From Welwitschia mirabilis (lineage: Eukaryota; Gnetophyta; Gnetopsida; Welwitschiales): DNA of 64,000 nt. Both the position numbers and the translations under genes were made by a program. The notes beneath the pieces were generated by a model. The model had not been told where the DNA came from. It made no database searches and saw nothing but the letters and a program-made list of their open reading frames with translations. The stretch lies in the NCBI GenBank assembly GCA_051453625.1, contig JBOZIK010000001.1, positions 175,403,228 to 175,467,227 of the forward strand, read 5' to 3'. Positions within the stretch are counted from its first letter, which is position 1. Each line of letters opens with the position of its first letter. Positions 58,868 to 64,000 of the stretch are shown here, one piece after another.

Positions 58868-61349
58868 TAGGCCTATACTTAGACTTGTCAGTCCCTAACA
58901 AAGTAGGCAAACAACCATGAATGTGAGCCAAATTAACTAAGAAAAACATTAATTAGGAAATGTAAATCAAGTTCAAAAATCCCATTGTGTAGGATTAAAT
59001 TTAAAAATCAAATAAATTAAATTTTTTACCTTAGTTAATATTATAACCATGCTATTATTTATTGTGTCCTCTGGATGATTATGGGAATGATAGGCTTTTA
59101 AAGATCTATTGGTAAATTAAATGTTTATAATTATGCTTATGAAAAAATAAGATTAAAACACTTATCAATGTATTATCCACTCACTTAAAACATTTACCAC
59201 ATTAAAGAAATAAAGATTGAATGTTATAACAAAGAGAATTAATGTAATATATAATCATAATAACTTAGATAAACAATTAGGAAAAGTAGTAACTGAAAAA
59301 TGATATTATTAATTCAAACATTGACTTTTTAAGCATAATTGATAAGGGAAAATATATTAAAAGTAAATAATAATAATATTATTTCCTTCATTCATGGTCT
59401 CCTAAATTGCGTCGATCATTCCTATAAAGAAAATAAACTACACATATTCTACTATTAAGTACATTATTTTAGTAAATGATATCCATAATGTATATCACTC
59501 AAATAATAGTTAATCAGAATTGGATTAATACACTATTGATATGTATCATGAAATTTTAAAAACAACTCTTAAAAATTTAAAACTATTGCTTAAAATATCT
59601 CAAAATATATGTATTATTCCCCTCATAGATGAATAAATATGTCTTGTATTTCATTAATGTTAGAATAAAAATATTAATATGCCATTTAATTATAAGTAAA
59701 TAAAATAGGTAAACTTGGAGTAGTAATATTTACATGAAAGAAGGTCAGAAATAGTTAGAAAAATATAAAACATAAAAATGATGCACCTCAATAAATATGA
59801 GATAGTCATCTACTTATGTCATCTAGATGACAAGATGGATAAAAGGGCTATTCAAAGATTGAAAAAAAAATAAAAGTATTAGAAAAATAAATTAAGCTCT
59901 AATGAAATCATAGAGGTTTTAAAAAGTTATCAGAAAGTATGAGAGATGAAAAATAGCTAAGAATCATGATAATAAGGCATAATGAAGGAGGTTAATGCAC
60001 CAAGCACTCATAATTATTGGATGCATCGAAAACTCAAAAAAAAAAAAAGGATTAAAGAACTAAACTTAAAAAGATTGAAACAATTATGATCATAGACTAA
60101 AGTAACATTATTTGATAAAAGCACTGAAAAAATCAATTACTATAAAGGAAAATTATAAGAGAAAATAAAAATTAAGAATTAAACTACTAAATGATTAAGT
60201 ACTAAGTATTTTTGATGAAAAAGTATGGAAATGACTTTGAAATACCAAATAAAACACATAAGGAAAAAAAAATGAAAATGGAAAATTAGGAACATAAAGA
60301 ATATTGTATACCTACCCTAAATTCAAGCCTAACATATCCTCATGGAAGAAATCATAAAATAACTTAATTAATGATGCATGACATAATGCAAAAACTTCAT
60401 AAAGTATCACTCAAATAGGCAATGATTATGATGATGCTAAGTAACTAATGTTTTTAAATAATAAATGATAAGATCAAAAGATAATTAGAAATGGATTCAT
60501 TTTCTCAAATCCTAAAACACAACTAAATCTTTAGAAGGGACATGATCATGTGTAAATACTATAAGCTTAATCAGTCTAGGAAATAGGCAATGTGTTTGAT
60601 GATACCAAGAATACCATTAATCCCATAACCTTAAAGTATTTATTATTAATCTATGATGAGGAAAGTGCAAGCATAATTAGATAAGTAAGAATTTATAAAG
60701 CATGGTCAACTAACCTCCTAGNNNNNNNNNNNNNNNNNNNNNNNNNNNNNNNNNNNNNNNNNNNNNNNNNNNNNNNNNNNNNNNNNNNNNNNNNNNNNNN
60801 NNNNNNNNNNNNNNNNNNNNNTATAAAGCATGGTCAACTAACCTCCTAGTGGAGTTCCCTCAACTACCAACATTGCCAAAGGTTCCTTTTGCAAAAATGT
60901 CACTGGTGAACATCATGGTGATTATGTATTTAGCATAGAAATAATAAATCATGATCATTATTATTATTTTTTTATTTTTTATTTTTTTCTTTTTTTTAAT
61001 ACTTCTTCAAAATAAACATCACATGACGATATACTCTTAAAGATAAAAGTAAAAAAATGAGATGAAAAACAAGGAATAGCATCTCTAAACAACTAAAGAC
61101 TTATATCATTTAGAGAGAACACAACTAATTAAAACATATTCCTTAAAAATGAAGTTCATAGGAATTTGAATGTCTTAAAATTGGGCGAGCCCAATCTTAT
61201 TAATATGAGATACATAAGGAAAAATTACTATTTATGGTAACTCCATAAAGTAAAACATAAGTCAAAATAAAGATGTTTAAGTGATAGCAAGACATCCACT
61301 AAAATAATCAACTAAGAAATAATTTAGATAATGAGTGGAGGACTTTTAA
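58868..61349 (-). repeat. M2 3' tail
   Basis: Homologous to the M and G tails, with PPT1 and PPT2 about 305 bp apart and hairpin motifs near 59056 and 59809. Contains a 100-N gap at 60722-60821. Confidence 0.7.
60722..60821. other. Assembly gap, 100 N, with duplicated flanks
   Basis: The 28 bases 60694-60721 recur exactly at 60822-60849, so the flanks overlap. Confidence 0.9.
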
Positions 61350-61510
61350 AATAATTGATTTTATCATGTTTAAGGTTTAATAATTTATGGATTTTTAACC
61401 CTTATCCATCTTTTTAAAATTTTCATAATGTTCAAATTTAAAATCTCAACTGAGCCATTAGAATATACTTTCTCTAAACATAAGGATCTAACCATCTAGA
61501 GGTAAACTTA
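61350..61510 (-). pseudogene. Integrase C-terminal remnant (element M2)
   Basis: A frame reads NGSVEILNLN, parallel to NGLIKISNLN in G, then a decayed end. No core domain. Confidence 0.5.
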
Positions 61511-61572
61511 TTATGTAAAAATAAAAAATAAAAACCAAGAATAAAACATAATTAAAGAATATAGAATCCTAC

Positions 61573-62640
61573 GGAGGGGGGAGTGAAAAAGGAAGGGTGA
61601 ATAGGATTTACAATATAAAATTTACCCTTTAAAAGATACACTAAAAATATTTGAGCATTCAAATTAAAAACCTAACTTCTATTAAATAAGATCATATGAA
61701 TAAAAGAACATGAAAATAACTAAAAATATAAAATACCAAAGAAGATCATCAAATACAATGATTTATTGTGGTTTGAAAAAACCCCTACTCTACACTTGTA
61801 GTTAGTTTTAACCCTAAGCCAATCTAGAATCTTATTGCTTTCTTCCTAGGTTTATTAAATCAATTTTCAACCTTTATAAATGGACTTTTTGAGACTAGGT
61901 ATAAACCCTTATAAAGAAAATCTTTTGGCTAGAATAATATGCCTAAATCCACTAATTCCACTAGATTCAAAGTACAATAAAGTCAGATATACACTATTTG
62001 AAAGGAATTTCACAACTACAAATCCATATAGTGTAGTACTTTGATTAACGAATATCAATATTACAAAAGTGTGGGTTTTTTTTGGATTAGTCAAAAAGGG
62101 ATGTAAAGAGTTTTATTCATTTAGATTATATAGAAGATAGATCTTAGGGTTTACAAACAAATTTAATACTTCAAGGTTAAATAAAGAAATAATAGCTAGG
62201 TGAATAAGTTTAAAAATTCCATTTTTGCTATAACTAGTCAACTCCTTAAAGTAGTTGATTAACCCCATTAATTATTGTCATTGAAGTCACTCGATTCTAT
62301 TTCCTTCTAATCAATTTGATCTCTTTACATCATCTAGTCTCATCAACCTCATTTGAAATCTAGTTGACCACATTTGTTCCACATTGGATTGACCCATTTT
62401 GACTTGGTCAATCCCTTATTAACTTGATATAAAAAATATATTTAACACAGGTTAGATTAACCTCTTTAAAATTAAGTCAATCCCTTAATAAATTGATTAG
62501 ATAATTTTTTATACAAGTTCAATTAACTTCTCTAGCATCTATTTGATCCTTTAATAAATTAATTAGATAATTTTTAGTACAAGTTTAGTCAACCCCTCTA
62601 GAATCTAGTAACTTCTTATGAATTTTATTACTTTTGAAGT
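61573..62640 (+). mobile_element. LTR-like dispersed repeat, copy S2
   Basis: Starts with a G tract (61573-61583), then gggtgaataggattta, the conserved ttattgtggttt block at about 61764-61795 and the decayed TCGACYCC region (62228-62620). Same order and strand as S1. The right edge is uncertain. Confidence 0.55.
62401..62610 (+). repeat. Three-unit tandem repeat, about 66-69 bp period
   Basis: Units marked by attaacttgat (62418), aataaattgattagataat (62487) and aataaattaattagataat (62553). Each carries one or two decayed TCGACYCC-type motifs. Confidence 0.65.
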
Positions 62641-63180
62641 TCATGTAAAGCTAGTGAAAAATGTTGAACTACTTTTGTCTTGTAAGAACTATAACTTATT
62701 ATAATAATTGTGACATATTTCACTATACTACATATATTAGTTTGACATCAAATTAGTAAAAATAACTTAAAAAAGTATTCTCCTTTAATATGGATGACAA
62801 ACTATATTTGGTTATATAAAAACTTATTAAGATTATTACCGAAATCCCCCTCATGATATATCAATTAAAAAAAAAGAGTAAAGTATTATTTATTAAAATA
62901 ATAAAATTTTTATTCGATACAAGCATGCATAATGTTTTTATAAAGATAAGAATTTGAAAATACAATTTGTAAAAAAAAATAGAACATTTATAACTTTTAA
63001 TTAAATGTAAGTTATACAACTAATATCAATTGATAAATTACAATTGGGTAATAAAAACCATGCTAAAAAATTCCAAAAATAAAGTTTTTATTTGATGCAT
63101 AGATTTTTTTCTTCCCCTTTTAACTTCCATGATAAGAAGAGAAAAGAAAAGAAATAATAACAAAGTTAATATAATTCATT
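62641..63180. other. AT-rich interval with no recognised feature
   Basis: No frame, motif or repeat recognised between S2 and the coding fragment on the right. Confidence 0.5.
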
Positions 63181-63955
63181 CTATTCTTTCTCCTTAGATT
63201 CTTCTTCAAAATTTGAGTCATCTTCTTCTTCCATTTCTATTGCCTTATACTAAGAAATACCATCTTTCTTAGAAGTATTTACAATTTCATATCCTGCTAT
63301 AATGCTATAATGAGTACCTACTGAATGTGACATGTATGTGAATCAAGCCTCTTTAAATACAAAAAAGTCTCTTCATGAGAGGTCTACTTTAGAGAATTAG
63401 AGGATTTCATTGACCCAAATAAAATATTCATTTGTAATAAAGTGATACACTCAATGGAAGATATGGTAGTTAAGGTCTCACATTTGGGGTGTATTTGGAT
63501 CCTAAAGTAGTAATAGATATTTCTAATTAGGATGAAATAAGGAATATCCTGAGTCTTATGGTACTTAAACTGAGAGTCCATATTCTTAAGAAGAATGATA
63601 GGTGCATCACTGGAGTGACATGTTCCCACCAAATACAAAAGATAGGTATAATAGCTTAAGGTCTCATTACGATAACTAGTAAGAGGTAAGAAGTTGTAGG
63701 TAAAAACTAAATGGAGAAAGAAATATTTGGGAATGAATGAGAAGTGGAAAGGATGGTTTTCACCAAATGAGTTTACATAGAACTCCTTAGGAACTTTCAT
63801 CTTATCCTTCACAGATTTACTTAATGGTCAAAACTCCTCATAATCTCCTATAAGCATATTTATGAGAAAAGCTATTAGATCTAAGATAACTCTTATTCTC
63901 TTTCCCAAACAAGTGTTAAAAGGGTAGAAGAATCCACATCATAAGAAGCATTATA
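63181..63955 (-). pseudogene. Fragment resembling a plant retrotransposon 'transposon-like protein' ORF
   Basis: The longest N-free frame in the window (63384-63812, 142 codons). Upstream of its Met the same frame continues with GKRIRVILDLIAFLINMLIG and EEF, a stop, then PLSKSVKDKMK, so 63812 is not a real start. The later part has FLPLTSYRNETLSYYTYLLY and, after a gap, DIPYFILIRNIYYYF. This order (a GKR.. helix, then an N/FLP.S block, then a hydrophobic helix, then a ..PFPSLI-like block) recalls the putative plant transposon protein domain found in retroelement ORFs (Pfam PF20167, from memory). Downstream in another frame is an acidic end, EMEEEDDSNFEEESKEKE, before a stop at 63181. No catalytic motif is visible. 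Similarity is judged by eye only. Confidence 0.4.
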
Positions 63956-63961
63956 ATAAAA

Positions 63962-63998
63962 NNNNNNNNNNNNNNNNNNNNNNNNNNNNNNNNNNNNN
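63962..63998. other. Assembly gap, 37 N at the window end
   Basis: Run of N followed by two bases. Confidence 0.95.
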
Positions 63999-64000
63999 CA

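Larger units (their letters stand above)
57174..61572 (-). mobile_element. Element M2: 3' part of an N-family element, truncated by S2
   Basis: On the minus strand: integrase C-terminal remnant (about 61510-61350), tail, PPT2 (59173-59188), PPT1 (58868-58882) and 3' LTR (58867-57174). It sits just upstream of the N-family ORF of M3. Its own ORF and 5' LTR are missing because S2 begins at 61573. Confidence 0.7.

Overview
The window looks like repeat-rich intergenic DNA from a plant, very probably a flowering plant. It is strongly AT-rich. Most of it is LTR retrotransposons nested inside one another, with Athila-like Ty3/gypsy coding remnants, six primer-binding sites resembling the complement of tRNA-Asp, and one gag-only Ty1/copia derivative. 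The species cannot be named from the sequence. I find no intact cellular gene, tRNA, rRNA or CRISPR array. Every coding region I recognise is broken by stops or frameshifts.

Layout, left to right. (1) 1-1423: an LTR-like repeat, S1, which interrupts the LTR of a plus-strand element, P. (2) P (1424-15190, plus) is split inside its coding region by a minus-strand element, M (2293-12137); the target-site duplication reads agtaa/aggaa. M carries an extra partial LTR in its middle. (3) 15262-17621: a short copia element with a gag remnant and no pol. (4) 19132-33287: a large minus-strand element, G, flanked by an exact 5-bp duplication (ctaat). It holds an almost complete but decayed gag-protease-RT-RNase H-integrase region, a second partial gag-protease copy, and a third, internal LTR. 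(5) 35388-47193: plus-strand element B, whose 3' region is split by a minus-strand gag+LTR fragment, E3 (42125-45627). (6) 47194-52537: AT-rich sequence with nothing recognisable. (7) 52538-57173: minus-strand element M3, interrupted by M2 (57174-61572), which is itself cut by a second S copy at 61573. (8) The right end holds a fragment resembling a plant 'transposon-like protein' ORF.

Two interlocking families explain most of the window. The E family (G and E3) encodes gag-pol. The N family (P, M, B, M3, M2) has the same overall plan: LTRs of about 1.2 kb, a tRNA-Asp-type primer site, a C-terminal integrase remnant and a 3' tail with two polypurine-like tracts. In place of gag-protease-RT-RNase H-integrase core, its copies with a surviving coding region carry a different ORF of about 455 codons, visible in four independent copies and of unknown function. 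N therefore looks like a non-autonomous family that once depended on E-type proteins. Both families are studded with a short imperfect hairpin motif (GTCATCC...GGATGAC type), at more than 25 sites, including a tandem array of 3-4 units in each E-family leader.

Assembly caution: there are thirteen runs of N. Three have their flanks duplicated on both sides, so the gap length is probably false. Three exact 100-N runs fall at structural junctions (5236, 29251, 42025) and may hide kilobases.
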